A stretch of 64,000 nt of DNA from Palsa-504 sp963744575 (GCA_963744575.1 CAVUUF010000014.1:609301-673300), one strand, 5' to 3'; shown: positions 42,606 through 52,708, counted from the first letter of the stretch. Numbers and translations: made by a program. Notes: generated by a model from the letters alone, not told the origin.

Positions 42606-44591
42606 GTGGGCGGTTTCCGGGATCAGGCCGCGGCGATGCGGGCCGCGGTCGTGCCCGACTGGCTGGCCGAGGTGGTGCGGCCGAAGCCGGCGCCGGTGCC
42701 GTGGCCGCAGATGATCCGCGCCGCGCTGGCCATCTGCGTCCCGCTGTCGGCGGCTTTCGCGCTGGGCAACCGCGCGCTCGGCGTGCTGCCCGCCATGGGC
42801 GGCATTCTCGGCACGATGGCCGACACCGGCGGCCCGTACCTGAGCCGGGTCAAGCGGGTCTGCAGCGCGGCGGTATTCGGTGGCGCGGCGGGTCTGGCCA
42901 TCGGTTCGGCGGTGCACGGGCACGGCTGGCTCGCGGTGGTGGCGCTGGTGGTGGTCGCGGGCGTGTCCGGAGTGATGAGCGCCTTCGGCGACATCGGTTC
43001 GGTGACCGGGCTGCAGTTGCTGGTCTACACCTCGCTGGGCACCGGTCCGATCGGGGCGCTGCGGCCGGCCTGGCACACGGCCGCGGGGTTTCTGCTCGGC
43101 GTGGTGTGGGCGCTGATCCTGATCCTGCCCGGCTGGCTGCGGGCGCCGTATGCCCGGGAGCAGCGCGACCTGGCCGCGGTGTACGACGCGCTCGCGGAGC
43201 TGCTGCGCGCGGTGGGCACCGGCCAGTTCGCAGCCCGGCGGCAGGCCCTGACCACCGCGCTGAACACCGCCTACGACGAGTTGCTGACGGCCAGGACCAC
43301 AGCGGCTGGCCTGAACACGAACCGGCTGCGGCTGGCCGCGGCGCTGAACGTGAGCCACCTGCTGGCCGAGGCGGCGGTCATGGTCGGCATGGCCGGGACC
43401 CGGCCGCCGCCGCTGATCATCGAGGTGATGTCCCGGCTGGCCGACGCGATCAGGAACGGTACCCCGCCGCCGATGATCCCGCCGCCCTGGGACGACAGCC
43501 CGGCCACGCTGACGCTGCGCGACGCCCTGGCCGACGCGGCGCGGGCCCTGTCCCAGGATGGTTCGGGCGCTCCGGAGGCTCCGTCGGCGCCGGGGCGTCG
43601 TCGTCCGGTCCGGCTGACGGCCTTGATCGAGCGGTTCGGCGGCGGTCGGCTCAACCGGATATTCACGCTGCGGCTGATGGCCTGCATGGGCGTGGCGGGC
43701 GTGGTGAGCGAGGTGCTGCCGCTGCAACGCTCCTACTGGGTGCCGCTGACCGTGGCCATCGTGCTGAAGCCGGACTATGGTTCGGTCTTCGCCCGGGCGC
43801 TGCAGCGGGGCATCGGCACGGTGGTGGGGGCGGTCGCCGGGGCCGTGCTGCTGGTGCTGGTGCACGGGGCGTGGCTGCTGATCCCGTTCGCAGTGCTCGC
43901 GGCCCTGCTTCCGTTCGGCCGCAGCCGGAACTACGGGCTGCTCGCGACGTTCCTGACCCCGCTGGTGGTCGTGCTCATCGACCTGCTCAAACCGGCCGGC
44001 TGGCAGCTGGCCGAGGACCGGCTGATCGACACGCTGATCGGCTGCGCGATCGTCCTGGTGGTGGGGTTCGCGCCGTGGCCGATGAGCTGGTACGCGCACC
44101 TGCCGCGGCAGTATGCGCGGACCGCGCTGGACGTGTGCGACTACCTTTCGGAGACCATGCTCGGTGGTTCCCCGGGCTCGGGCTCGGGTTCCGAAGGGGG
44201 CGCCTTGCCGCCCCGGTCGCGGATGCGGCGGTCGACCTACCGGGCGCTGGCCGACCTGCGCACCGAGTTCCAGCGCACCATGTCAGAGCCGCCGTCGATC
44301 AGCCGGCGCGCGGCGGCCTGGTGGCCAGCGGTGGTCGCGCTGGAACGGGTCATGGACGCCGCCACCGCGACCGCGCTGGCGGTCCGGCAGGGCGCTCCGC
44401 GCCCGTCACCTGCCAGCGTCCGCGCGCTGTGCCAGGCGCTGCGCGCGATCAGCGAGTCGGCAGCGTCGGGAACACCCATTGCGACGGCGCCCGAACTGGC
44501 GGACGACGAGACGCTGAAGCCGGTCACCGAGACGGTCCGGGCGCTGCTGGGCGTGCTGGGCACCGGCCGGCGGCTGCCCGCCAGCGGGTAG
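42606..44591 (+). CDS. FUSC-family membrane protein (aromatic acid exporter type)
   Basis: 661 aa, GTG start at 42606 (an ATG at 42636 is also possible). There are two repeated membrane blocks: residues about 35-180 (AALAICVPLSAAFALGNRALGVLPAMGGIL...) and about 340-480 (LMACMGVAGVVSEVLPLQRSYWVPLTVAIVLKPDYGSVFARALQRGIGTVVGAVAG, listed as a span). The YWVPLTVAIVLKPD...R..QR..GT..G block is the FUSC/YccS/AaeB signature. Cytosolic helical segments lie between and after. Likely an efflux or envelope-associated transporter; the substrate is unknown. Confidence 0.87.
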   Translation: MGGFRDQAAAMRAAVVPDWLAEVVRPKPAPVPWPQMIRAALAICVPLSAAFALGNRALGVLPAMGGILGTMADTGGPYLSRVKRVCSAAVFGGAAGLAIGSAVHGHGWLAVVALVVVAGVSGVMSAFGDIGSVTGLQLLVYTSLGTGPIGALRPAWHTAAGFLLGVVWALILILPGWLRAPYAREQRDLAAVYDALAELLRAVGTGQFAARRQALTTALNTAYDELLTARTTAAGLNTNRLRLAAALNVSHLLAEAAVMVGMAGTRPPPLIIEVMSRLADAIRNGTPPPMIPPPWDDSPATLTLRDALADAARALSQDGSGAPEAPSAPGRRRPVRLTALIERFGGGRLNRIFTLRLMACMGVAGVVSEVLPLQRSYWVPLTVAIVLKPDYGSVFARALQRGIGTVVGAVAGAVLLVLVHGAWLLIPFAVLAALLPFGRSRNYGLLATFLTPLVVVLIDLLKPAGWQLAEDRLIDTLIGCAIVLVVGFAPWPMSWYAHLPRQYARTALDVCDYLSETMLGGSPGSGSGSEGGALPPRSRMRRSTYRALADLRTEFQRTMSEPPSISRRAAAWWPAVVALERVMDAATATALAVRQGAPRPSPASVRALCQALRAISESAASGTPIATAPELADDETLKPVTETVRALLGVLGTGRRLPASG

Positions 44592-44742
44592 ACGTGCGGC
44601 GGCAGCCGCTGGTCTTGAGCGGATGCCTTACCGAACGGTGATGCGAATACAGCTACGACATTTCATTATCACGAATGATTTGGTACGATATAGAGTACTA
44701 AAGTCTTCGCGATCCTGAGGATTAGCTGTGTCGCGCTGGCCG

Positions 44743-44820
44743 TGGTCGGGCTGGCCGGATTCGAACCGGCGACCTCCGCGACCCAAACGCGGCGCGCTAG
44801 CCAAACTGCGCTACAGCCCG
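44743..44820 (-). tRNA. tRNA-Pro(TGG)
   Basis: Full cloverleaf on the minus strand: acceptor CGGGCTG/CAGCCCG, D-stem GCGC, anticodon stem CCGCG/CGCGG with loop TTTGGGT (anticodon TGG), T-arm GCCGG-TTCGAAT-CCGGC, discriminator A. CCA is encoded (44743-44745). Just beyond the 3' end lies an A+T-rich stretch at about 44636-44715. Confidence 0.96.
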
Positions 44821-44949
44821 TACTTGGCCGAGTGTAGCGGCTGTGCCGACAGGTCAGGTGATTTCCCGTTCGGCCGATCCAGGCTCGCTGGCCTTCCAGC
44901 GCCGGGCCCTACCCTTAGGGGTCCTGACCTCCACGAAGGGCTGATCCGG

Positions 44950-45318
44950 ATGCCGCAGCTGGCCGTGACCGGAACCAACATCGACGCGCCCGACGCCAAC
45001 GCGCTGGCGGACCTCTACCGTCGCCTGCTCGGCTGGACGACCCGCACCGAGGAACCCGGCTGGGTCGTGCTGCAGCCGCCGGGCGGCAGCCACACGCTGA
45101 ACTTCCAGACCGAGGAGCGTTACGTGCGCCCGGTCCGGCCGGCCAGACCGGGCGAGGCGCAGATGATGATGCACCTGGAGATCCGGGTGAACGACCTCGA
45201 GGCGGGTGTCGCGCACGCGGTCGCGCAGGGCGCGGCGCTGGCCGGCTTCCAGCCGCAGGACGACGTGCGGGTCTGCCTCGACCCGGCGGGACACCCCTTC
45301 TGCCTTTTCCTGGGGTAA
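44950..45318 (+). CDS. VOC family protein (glyoxalase/bleomycin-resistance fold)
   Basis: 122 aa from the ATG at 44950. It has two beta-alpha-beta modules: DAPDANALADLYRRLLGW at the start, and MMHLEIRVNDLEAGVAHAVAQGA followed by VRVCLDPAGHPFCLFLG at the end, the usual VOC signature. The substrate is unknown. Confidence 0.88.
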   Translation: MPQLAVTGTNIDAPDANALADLYRRLLGWTTRTEEPGWVVLQPPGGSHTLNFQTEERYVRPVRPARPGEAQMMMHLEIRVNDLEAGVAHAVAQGAALAGFQPQDDVRVCLDPAGHPFCLFLG

Positions 45319-45414
45319 TCGCGCGTGCTGCGGCGTTGCGCCGTGATTTCGGCCGCGGGAATCCCTACTGTGCTTGTGGGCGCCAGCGCGACTCCCGCAG
45401 AGCGAGGCAGCTAG

Positions 45415-46275
45415 ATGAGCAAGCACGGACCGGTGCGGGCGACGGCCACGGCCGTCGCCGTCGTGGCCTTGGCCGGGTTCGCCCTGGCGGGATGCGATGG
45501 CCCGTCGACGCACACCGTGCCCGACGTGCCCGGCGAGTCCACGGGGAGCACGGTGGCAGGCGCGAGCTCGCTGGCGACCAGCGCGGCCAGGGCCGGCGGC
45601 GAGCGACCCGAGGCGCGGCAGACCGCGGCCAAGGTCAACGGCCAGCGCCAGCACGCCACCTCGAACTCGTTCGTGCAGGCCAACTCGATCCCGTTCCCGG
45701 TTGCCGTCGGCAACACGTGGGTGTACCGGACGAACGCCAGCGGCGAGACCGGCAAGACGACGAACCGGATCGTCGCGGCCGGCCCCGGGACGGCCGGGTA
45801 CCAGGTCACCATGGCCTCGACCATCGACATCGCCGGGACGGCCACCACCCTCGAGCCGGTTTACGTGTTCTACCCGGACGGCACGGTGGGCTACCCGCTG
45901 CCCCGTGTCGACGGCGTCTCCGTGGCGGGCAACGTCCGCTGGCCGGACGCCGCGGGCCTGGCCTCCGGCCAGGCCAACCACTCGGTGCTGCGCATCCAGT
46001 CCGGCCAGGGCGGCCGGTACGAGAACGCGAACGTCACCGTCCAGGGCGCGGGCACGACGTCGGTCCGCGTCCCGGCCGGCCGCTACCAGGCCAGCGTGGT
46101 GGACACGACCATCGTCACCAACGCGGTGACCGTCGAGGTGAAAACCTGGATCGCGCAGGGCGTCGGGCCGGTGAAGATCGAGGTGCTGATCCAGGCGGCG
46201 GGCGGGACCGAGCTCAACACCACGAGCGAGCTGCTGTCTTTCACGAAGGTCGCCGCCACGGGGGTTGGCAGCTGA
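45415..46275 (+). CDS. Putative lipoprotein
   Basis: 286 aa. The signal peptide VRATATAVAVVALAGFALAGC ends in a lipobox (LAGC, Cys at about 27), so the protein should be lipid-anchored outside the membrane. Residues 30-85 are a Ser/Thr/Ala linker. The rest is a beta-rich domain (FPVAVGNTWVYRTNASGETG... and VRVPAGRYQASVVDTTI). The VGNTWVY start of the domain is shared with many uncharacterised secreted proteins. No function is known. Confidence 0.75.
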   Translation: MSKHGPVRATATAVAVVALAGFALAGCDGPSTHTVPDVPGESTGSTVAGASSLATSAARAGGERPEARQTAAKVNGQRQHATSNSFVQANSIPFPVAVGNTWVYRTNASGETGKTTNRIVAAGPGTAGYQVTMASTIDIAGTATTLEPVYVFYPDGTVGYPLPRVDGVSVAGNVRWPDAAGLASGQANHSVLRIQSGQGGRYENANVTVQGAGTTSVRVPAGRYQASVVDTTIVTNAVTVEVKTWIAQGVGPVKIEVLIQAAGGTELNTTSELLSFTKVAATGVGS

Positions 46276-46340
46276 AACCCGGGTCCGCGCGGGCGTGACG
46301 GCGGGGCGCAGAACCCCGCCCGTTCGGGATAATCAGCTCC

Positions 46341-47771
46341 CTAACGGGCTTCCTCCGAGCGGTCCTGACCCCACAGCGTGTGGAATGTGCCGTCGCGGTC
46401 CGTACGGCGGTAGGTGTGCGCGCCGAAGAAGTCACGCAGGCCCTGGACCAGCGCGGCGGGCAGGCGTTCGGCTCGCAGCGCGTCGTAGTAGGCCAGGGCG
46501 GCGGAAAAGCCGGGCACCGGGATGCCGAGCCGGGCGGCGGTGGCGACCACGTTGCGCCAGGCGTCCTGGGCGGCGGCGATCTCCTTGCCGAACTCGTCGT
46601 CGACGAGCAGCGTCGGCAGCTCGGTGTTGTTCGCGTAGGCGGCGCGGATCCGGTCCAGGAAGGCGGCCCGGATGATGCAGCCGCCGCGCCAGATGACCGC
46701 GATCCGGCCGAGGTCGAGGTTCCAGTCGTACTCGCGGCTGCCGACGGCCATCATGTGCCAGCCCTGCGCGTAGGAGACCAGCTTGGACGCGTAGAGGGCC
46801 TGCTCGATCTGGTCGGCGAACTCGGCGGGCGCGCTAGCCTGCCGCTGCGGGCCTGGCAGGTGGCGGCTGGCGTCGCGCAGGTCCGCGTGGCCGGACAGCG
46901 AGCGGGCGAAGACCGCCTCGGCGATGCCGCTGACCGGGACGCCCAGGTCCAGGGCATCCTGGACAGTCCAGCGGCCGGTCCCCTTCTGTTCCGCTTGGTC
47001 GAGCACGATGTCGACGAACGGCTGACCGGTTCCGGCGTCGGTGTGCGCCAGGACCTCGGCGGTAATCTCGATCAGGTAGGAGTTCAGCCGGCCCTGGTTC
47101 CAGCTGCGGAACCCTTCGGCAACCTGCGCGGGCGTCCAGCCGATACCGTGCCTGAGCAGGTCGTACGCCTCGGCGATGAGCTGCATGTCGGCGTACTCGA
47201 TGCCGTTGTGCACCATCTTGACGAAGTGGCCGGCGCCGTCCGGGCCGACGTGCGTGCAGCACGGGGTGTCATCCACGTGCGCGCTGATCGTCTCCAGCAT
47301 CGGGCCGAGGCTGGCGTAGGACTCCCGGCTCCCGCCCGGCATGATGCTCGGTCCGTTGAGAGCGCCTTCCTCGCCGCCGGAGACGCCCATGCCGACGAAG
47401 TGAAGGTCCTGGTCCCTGAGCGCGGCTTCGCGGCGGCGGGTGTCCTTGAAGTGCGCGTTGCCGCCGTCGATGATCATGTCGCCGGGCTCGAGCAGCGGGG
47501 CGAACTCCTCGATCACGGCGTCGGTGGCGGCGCCGGCGTTGACCATGATGACCAGGCGCCGGGGGCGCTCCAGGGCCTGCACGAACTCCTCCGCGGTCTG
47601 GGCCGGGACGAATTGGCCCTCGTGACCGAACTGCTCGACCACGGCGGTGGTGCGGGAGGTGGTCCGGTTGTGCAGGGCGACGGGGTATCCGTGCCGGGCG
47701 AAGTTGCGGGCCAGGTTCCGGCCCATCACGCCGAGGCCGGTGACGCCGATCTGCGCCGTTGCTTGCGCCAT
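46341..47771 (-). CDS. gnd: 6-phosphogluconate dehydrogenase, NADP-dependent, decarboxylating
   Basis: 476 aa from the ATG at 47771 (AGAGGAGA upstream). The Rossmann domain GVTGLGVMGRNLARNFARHGYPVALHNRT, the catalytic MGVSGGEEGALNGPSIMPGG and the HFVKMVHNGIEYADMQLIAEAYDLL helix identify it, as does the C-terminal substrate-binding tail (FGAHTYRRTDRDGTFHTLWG). It makes ribulose-5-phosphate and NADPH in the oxidative pentose phosphate pathway. Length matches the 470-aa type. Confidence 0.96.
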   Translation of the reverse strand: MAQATAQIGVTGLGVMGRNLARNFARHGYPVALHNRTTSRTTAVVEQFGHEGQFVPAQTAEEFVQALERPRRLVIMVNAGAATDAVIEEFAPLLEPGDMIIDGGNAHFKDTRRREAALRDQDLHFVGMGVSGGEEGALNGPSIMPGGSRESYASLGPMLETISAHVDDTPCCTHVGPDGAGHFVKMVHNGIEYADMQLIAEAYDLLRHGIGWTPAQVAEGFRSWNQGRLNSYLIEITAEVLAHTDAGTGQPFVDIVLDQAEQKGTGRWTVQDALDLGVPVSGIAEAVFARSLSGHADLRDASRHLPGPQRQASAPAEFADQIEQALYASKLVSYAQGWHMMAVGSREYDWNLDLGRIAVIWRGGCIIRAAFLDRIRAAYANNTELPTLLVDDEFGKEIAAAQDAWRNVVATAARLGIPVPGFSAALAYYDALRAERLPAALVQGLRDFFGAHTYRRTDRDGTFHTLWGQDRSEEAR

Positions 47772-47937
47772 GTGCTGCGGGTCTCCTCTGCTGGTGTGCT
47801 GCGTGCTCCCGGGCTGGATGGTGCTCGCGCCCGGCGGCGGACGGTGATGCCGGCCGGAGTGGACGAGGACCGGGGCGGGAGACGGTACGCTACCGGTGTC
47901 AGTCACGTCGTTCGGCAGCGGCCGTCCGGCGGGTGCT

Positions 47938-48008
47938 GCGGGCGTAGCTCAATGGTAGAGCCCCAGCCTTCCAAGCTGGTCATGCGGGTTCGATTCCCGT
48001 CGCCCGCT
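47938..48008 (+). tRNA. tRNA-Gly(TCC), integration site of the AICE
   Basis: Acceptor GCGGGCG/CGCCCGC, D-stem GCTC/GAGC, anticodon stem CCAGC/GCTGG with loop CTTCCAA (anticodon TCC), T-arm GCGGG-TTCGATT-CCCGT, discriminator T; no CCA is encoded. The integrase gene ends 53 bp downstream of its 3' end, so this gene should contain attL. I found no second full copy of the tRNA 3' end in the window to serve as attR. Confidence 0.95.
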
Positions 48009-48060
48009 CTCCTGTACTTCCGCAGGTCAGCGGTCATACAGCTCGGTCCCACACTGGGCA

Positions 48061-49240
48061 TCACGATCTCGCCCGCCTCTTTCGTGCCCGCTGCGTGCCC
48101 GATCGGCCTTTGTTCGCACCTTTCCGCTTGGCCGAGGTGAACACCTCCCCCATCGCGGCGGCGATGGCCTGATCCCGCTCCCTGGTCGCGTGCTGATAGA
48201 TCAGCGCGGCCCGCGGGCTTGAGTGCCCCATCCGTTCCATCAACTCGCGCAGGCTAGCACCTGTAGCCGCCGCCATCGTGTTTCCCGTATGGCGCAGGTC
48301 ATGGAGGTGCACACCCCGCAGGCCAACCTGGTCCCGCGCCGTAAGCCAGATGTCACGGAAGTTGGACCGGCGTAGGCGACCACCCTTCGGGCCGACAAAG
48401 ACGAAGCTGTCAGCGGCCGGAGGCACGAACCGCTCCAGATGCCAGCGCAAATCCGGGGGCGATCTCGCGGGGAAAGGAAACGACGCGACGGCCAGCTCGC
48501 GACTTGGGCTCGGCCTCGATCAGCTTGCCGTCATTCATCTGCACCAGGGACCTGGCTACCTGGACACAGCAGCGCTCCAGGTCTATATCGCAACGGCGCA
48601 GCGCCGCGAGTTCCCCGAACCGCAGGCTCGCCAAGGTGGCCAAGAGCAGCATGGCACGATACCGGACCGGGATGCGATCGAGCAGCTCGACCAAGCTCGC
48701 CACGGGAACGACCGGGCGTTCGGGTGAGTCTTCCTGGCCAGCGCCCTTGATCCGGCACGGATTTCGTCGGATCAAACCGTCATCTGCTGCCGTGGCCATG
48801 ATCGCGTGCAGCAGGCGGTACGCCTTGGCCACCGTCACCGATCCGAACGAAGGTGAAGATCCCGCTCCCCTGATCAACCGTTCCTTATGCCAGCGCCGGA
48901 TCTCTGGCTCACGAATCGACCCGATAGCCCGGTTGCCGAAAGCGGGGAGCAGATGGTTCCTCAGCAGGCCCCGGTACAGCTCCTCCGTGCGCGGTTTGAG
49001 CATTCGGTCTCTGACCCAGCCGTCCGCGTAAACAGCGAAGGTCACCCTGCCGAGATCAGGATCAATCCACTCGCCATCACGAATCTCGACCTCCTTGCGG
49101 GCCAGCCACACCTCAGCGTCAGCCTTACCGGCGAAGGTCTCCGGTGCAGGCCGGTCCTTTCCATCTGGCCCCTGGTAGCGAACCTGAAACCGTCCGGATG
49201 GCAGCCGCCGGACCCGGCCGAAACGCCGCCTGCCAGCCAT
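48061..49240 (-). pseudogene. int: Tyrosine recombinase (AICE integrase), one frameshift
   Basis: From the ATG at 49240 an SAM-like N-terminal region (VRYQGPDGKDRPAPETF, FAVYADGWVRDRML) is followed by the catalytic domain. The first Arg is in LATLASLRFGELAAL. After EIAP the frame shifts: in a run of five G (48455-48459 on the plus strand) one extra base sends it to a false end. Removing it restores EIAPDLRWHLERFVPP and the remaining catalytic residues HDLRHTGNTMAA (HxxR), GHSSPRAALIYQHAT (His and the Tyr nucleophile). The tail ends in GTQRARKRRARS. The repaired length of about 392 aa is normal. It starts within the xis stop (ATGA). Confidence 0.9.
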
Positions 49241-49467
49241 CAGGCCACCCTCCCCCGCCTACTTGGACTCACAGGCTCCACCAGCCCAGCGGCGATGAAC
49301 TCCCCGACCGCCGACTCAGGGATCCGAACGTGACGACCGACGCGTACGAACCTGATGCGCCGCTCAGCGATGAGACGCCGAGGAAACCGTTGCGTCGTAC
49401 CCAGCAGCTCAGCGACCTCAGCCACCGTCAGAAGCCGCTCAACGATCGGAGCTGTCCTCCTCGCCAT
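49240..49467 (-). CDS. xis: Excisionase (helix-turn-helix, MerR/Xis type)
   Basis: 75 aa. LLTVAEVAELLGTTQRFPRRLIAERRIRFVRVGRHVRIPESAVGEFI is the winged-helix DNA-binding fold of DUF/HTH_17 excisionases. It would bend attachment-site DNA and direct the integrase towards excision. Its start lies inside the 3' end of rep and its stop overlaps the int start, the compact order seen in AICEs. Confidence 0.9.
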   Translation of the reverse strand: MARRTAPIVERLLTVAEVAELLGTTQRFPRRLIAERRIRFVRVGRHVRIPESAVGEFIAAGLVEPVSPSRRGRVA

Positions 49468-51082
49468 AACGCCGCCTCCATCCGAGCCGCAGGCGGCAGC
49501 GCCCCCTGAGCCCTTCGTCTCGCCTCAGCCAGGGCAGCCTGCCACCTCGCGCGGTCGGCCACCGCGTGCAGGAGCCGTCGCGCATGGTCCAGGTAGTCCG
49601 GGTCGGCCGGGCCGACCGGTTCCCAGGCGTACCGGGCCGGGTCGGTTGCCGAAACACCGAGCGTCTGCAGGAGCCAGTCCTTCCGGTCGGCGCGGTGGTC
49701 GGCCAGCGTCTTGCCGGACCACTTCCGGGAGACCAGCACCCGCCGCCCGGCGTAGCCCAGGTGATCCGGGTCGTGGGCCTTGCCCTTGCACCGGCCGGGG
49801 GCCAGGCTGGGGCGGGCGTTCTTGGGCTGGATGCCATACCGCAGCCAGTTCGCGCAGGTCGGCGAGCACGGCTGATACCGCAGCGCCTCGGCCAGCCGCG
49901 CGGCGTGGGCACGCTGGGCATCGGTGTCGGCCTGGTGGCAGTCGGCCACCTGCTTGGTGAGGTACTTGGTCAGGTAGCCGATGCACTTCGGCGGCGTCCT
50001 TGGATCCGGCGAGCACGCCCTGGGCGTCGAACCGGACGCCGAACCGGGCCACATGCCACGGCTCATCCTCCGGGCCGATGGCATCGAGGGCCTGGTCCCA
50101 GGTGGGCAGGACCTCCCCGGTCGCCGGGTCGAGGTAGCCGCCGATCGCTTCATCCCACACCGGCAGCTGGTCGTCGTCGTACTTGACCTGGCTGGTGTCG
50201 GGCCACCAGACCTGGTGGTAGGTGGCGGCCAGGACCCGGCGGAGTCTCGGCGCGGGCCACGGTGCCGCGCATGGCGATGTGGACGTGCGGGGCGAGCCGC
50301 TTCTGGGGTTCGATGGCGGCGAAGTACTGCAGGTCGTAGCCGAGGTAGCGGCGCAGGTTCTGGATGAACCGGTCGAACAGCGCGGCGAAGGTGAGCGCGT
50401 CCCGGGCCGCCCGGTCATACTGGTAGGTAACCGGGTCGGCGGGCTCCCCCCCTCCGCCGACCCGGCCGTAGGACGGGCAGGTCAGGGTGAGGAACAGGGA
50501 GGGGCGGAAGGTCTTGCCGTCCGGCGCGGTGTAGGTCTTGCCCACCGTGTGCGGGCTGACCTTGCGCTTAGGCAGATCCGGGGCGTCCTGGCGGCGGCGG
50601 GTGGAACGGTGCCGCCGCGCGGGCTTATCCGGGGCGGCCTTCCCCCGCATGCCCGCCCCGTTGATCTCCTCATCCAGCTCGCCGAGGAGCTCGTCCAGGT
50701 CGCCGGTGTCCTGTCCCGGTGGCGGCGGCCTGGTCGCGGAGCTGCTGGGCTTCGGCGCGTTTCTCGATCCACCACTTCTGGTCCTCCGTCGCCGGGTCCG
50801 GTTCGAGGCGGGTTCGTCCTCGAGGTGCCAGCCTTCCCGGCACTGCGCCGCCCGCAACGTCCGGGCCCGCTCCGCGCACGACGGGCACACCGAGGCCAGG
50901 GTGTGCCCGCACGGGACCAGCACGGTGTCGGTCTCGCCGGTGTCGAGGTTGGTGCGGCGCAGCTGGATGGGGCGGATGCAGGCGCCGTGCTCGACGGCCA
51001 GCTCCTTGACCACTTCCCGGGCCAGCGGCATGGCCATCCGCTGCGCTCGCGTCGTCCTGGTCGTGCTGGTGGTGTCAGTCAC
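49428..51082 (-). pseudogene. RepSA-like replication initiator, two frameshifts
   Basis: From the GTG at 51082, N-terminal cysteines in CGHTLASVCPSCAERART form a zinc-binding site, then a Lys/Arg-rich linker, then TLTCPSYGRV and EPQKRLAPHVHIAMRGT (His-hydrophobic-His of rolling-circle initiators). Near 50245 one extra base breaks the frame; removal continues as RRVLAATYHQVWWPD. Near 49989 another extra base occurs; removal continues as KCIGYLTKYLTKQVADC (with the catalytic Tyr region) to RRKDWLLQTLGV and the end. So about 550 codons in three frames. It should start AICE rolling-circle replication; as sequenced it is broken. Confidence 0.85.
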
Positions 51083-51266
51083 TGGCCACCCTCCGACCCA
51101 GATGATCGGCATCACGACCATCTGGGTCGTCGCGGGTCCAGGTGTCGGACCAGCCGCACAGGCGGCACTCATACCGCGGCGGGCCGGTGCCGTCATCGAG
51201 CATGATCAGGCCGGTAGCACACACCGGGCACGGCTCATCGGTCCGCCACGCGGTGACCGGGGTCAT
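51075..51266 (-). CDS. Small zinc-ribbon protein of the AICE
   Basis: 63 aa from the ATG at 51266, overlapping the translocase stop (ATGA); its end overlaps the rep start by 8 bases. CPVCATGLIML...RYECRLCGWSD is a four-cysteine ribbon. Similar small proteins occur between tra and rep genes of AICEs. The function is unknown; perhaps an auxiliary DNA-binding factor of the initiator. Confidence 0.75.
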   Translation of the reverse strand: MTPVTAWRTDEPCPVCATGLIMLDDGTGPPRYECRLCGWSDTWTRDDPDGRDADHLGRRVASD

Positions 51267-52708
51267 ATGACCACCTCCGGCCACTCGGCGCGGTCGGGGA
51301 TACAGGCGGCGGCCAGGGCGCGGATGTCAGCATCGGTGACCCATCCGGCACGGACCCGGACCGGGTCCGGGTCATTCTCCAGCCGGACGAACGCCACCCC
51401 CGCCCCTGTCGCGGGGTCGGGGGAGATCAGCTCGCAGGCGGCGCCGCGGTCCCGGGCGCCGTCGCCGAGCACCATGTCGACCTGTTCGGGTTCGTCCAGC
51501 CGCATGGCGATCCGGTCGGGGAACAGGTTGCGGATGGCCAGCACGTCCTTGCGCGGGTCCTGGAGCGCGGCCACCACCGCGTAGCCGACCGCGCGGCCCT
51601 GGGTGGTCAGGGTGGCCAGGGCGTTCATGATGCGCTCGCGGAGCTTGCGGTCGGGCTGGTAGGCGGTCAGGAACGCCACCTCGTCCACCAGCACCACCGT
51701 AAACGGGTCCTCGAAGGAGAGCATGTAGTCGCGCTGCCGCCCGGCGAACCGGCTCGCCCTGGCCTGCATGTCGGCGACCGCCTGGTCGAGCATGGCGGCG
51801 ATGACGGCGGGGTCGGCGGCGTACTGGCCGTAGGTGTCGAAGACGGCCCGGCCGTAGGCCAGCTCCATCAGCTTCGGGTCGGCGGCCAGGACCCGGGCCA
51901 GCCCGGCCTGCATCAGCGGGAAGATGGCCCGGACCAGGCCCCACAGCAGCGAGGCCTTCCCGGCCCCGGTGGCCCCGGCGACCAGGATATGGGTGCCGTG
52001 CAGCCGGACGAGCCAGGGCTGGCCGTCCTCGCGGCACCCGACCGGCAGCGCCTGCAGGTCCGGGCGGGCGGGGATCGGCAGGGCGGGGACGACTTGGGCG
52101 AGGGCGTCGCGGCGGACGAACTCCAGCACCACCCGCCCGGACCTGGCGGTCCGGACCCGGCAGCCCAGCGTGCCGAACCCCTCGGCCAGGTTCTCCGCGC
52201 ACCCGGCCAGGTCGGCGGCAGACTGTCCGGAGACCAGCCGGACCGCCACCCGGTCGACATACCGCGTCGCGGTGACTTTGCCCGGCACCGGCAGCACGAC
52301 CCGGCCCCGGTACCACGGCGCGGCCCCGGCGACGGTCATGACCCCGGCCCAGCGGCGCCGGTACAACCAGGCCCGCCAGGAGCCGCGAGCTGGTGCGGTG
52401 ACCCACCGGGCGAACGAGCCCGGCCAGAACCACCGCCAGGCCGCCAGCACCACCACGGCCCCGGCAGCCAGAGCCACAAGGGTTATCCAGCCTAGATCGG
52501 CCCAGGTGACCGCGGCCAGGGCCAGCACGCTGGCGGCCACCGGATGCCGGGCGATCAGCCGGACCAGCCAGGCGACCAGCCGGTACAGCTGAACAGTGAT
52601 GGTGATGATGGCGGGGGTCTGGTAGACCGCCGCCCGCCAGACGGGCAGGTCGCCCGGGTCGCGGTTGTAGAGCTGGGCCACCTGCTCGCCGGTTATGACC
52701 TTGCGCAT
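51263..52708 (-). CDS. FtsK/SpoIIIE-type DNA translocase (TraSA-like)
   Basis: 481 aa from the ATG at 52708, chosen for GAGGTGA upstream. Two or three helices lie at about residues 40-100 (RLIARHPVAASVLALAAVTWA; GWITLVALAAGAVVVLAAW). ATPase domain: ILVAGATGAGKASLLWGL (P-loop, with Ser one position later than the usual GKS/GKT), Walker B PFTVVLVDEVAFL, and sensor AVVAALQDPRKD. In AICEs such a single protein moves double-stranded DNA between mycelia. The frame is intact, unlike int and rep. Confidence 0.88.
   Translation of the reverse strand: MRKVITGEQVAQLYNRDPGDLPVWRAAVYQTPAIITITVQLYRLVAWLVRLIARHPVAASVLALAAVTWADLGWITLVALAAGAVVVLAAWRWFWPGSFARWVTAPARGSWRAWLYRRRWAGVMTVAGAAPWYRGRVVLPVPGKVTATRYVDRVAVRLVSGQSAADLAGCAENLAEGFGTLGCRVRTARSGRVVLEFVRRDALAQVVPALPIPARPDLQALPVGCREDGQPWLVRLHGTHILVAGATGAGKASLLWGLVRAIFPLMQAGLARVLAADPKLMELAYGRAVFDTYGQYAADPAVIAAMLDQAVADMQARASRFAGRQRDYMLSFEDPFTVVLVDEVAFLTAYQPDRKLRERIMNALATLTTQGRAVGYAVVAALQDPRKDVLAIRNLFPDRIAMRLDEPEQVDMVLGDGARDRGAACELISPDPATGAGVAFVRLENDPDPVRVRAGWVTDADIRALAAACIPDRAEWPEVVI

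Noticed and set aside
48440..50260. Programmed frameshifting in int and rep
   Set aside because: The sites lack slippery heptamers of a known type, and three independent +1 changes in one element are better explained by decay or sequence error.
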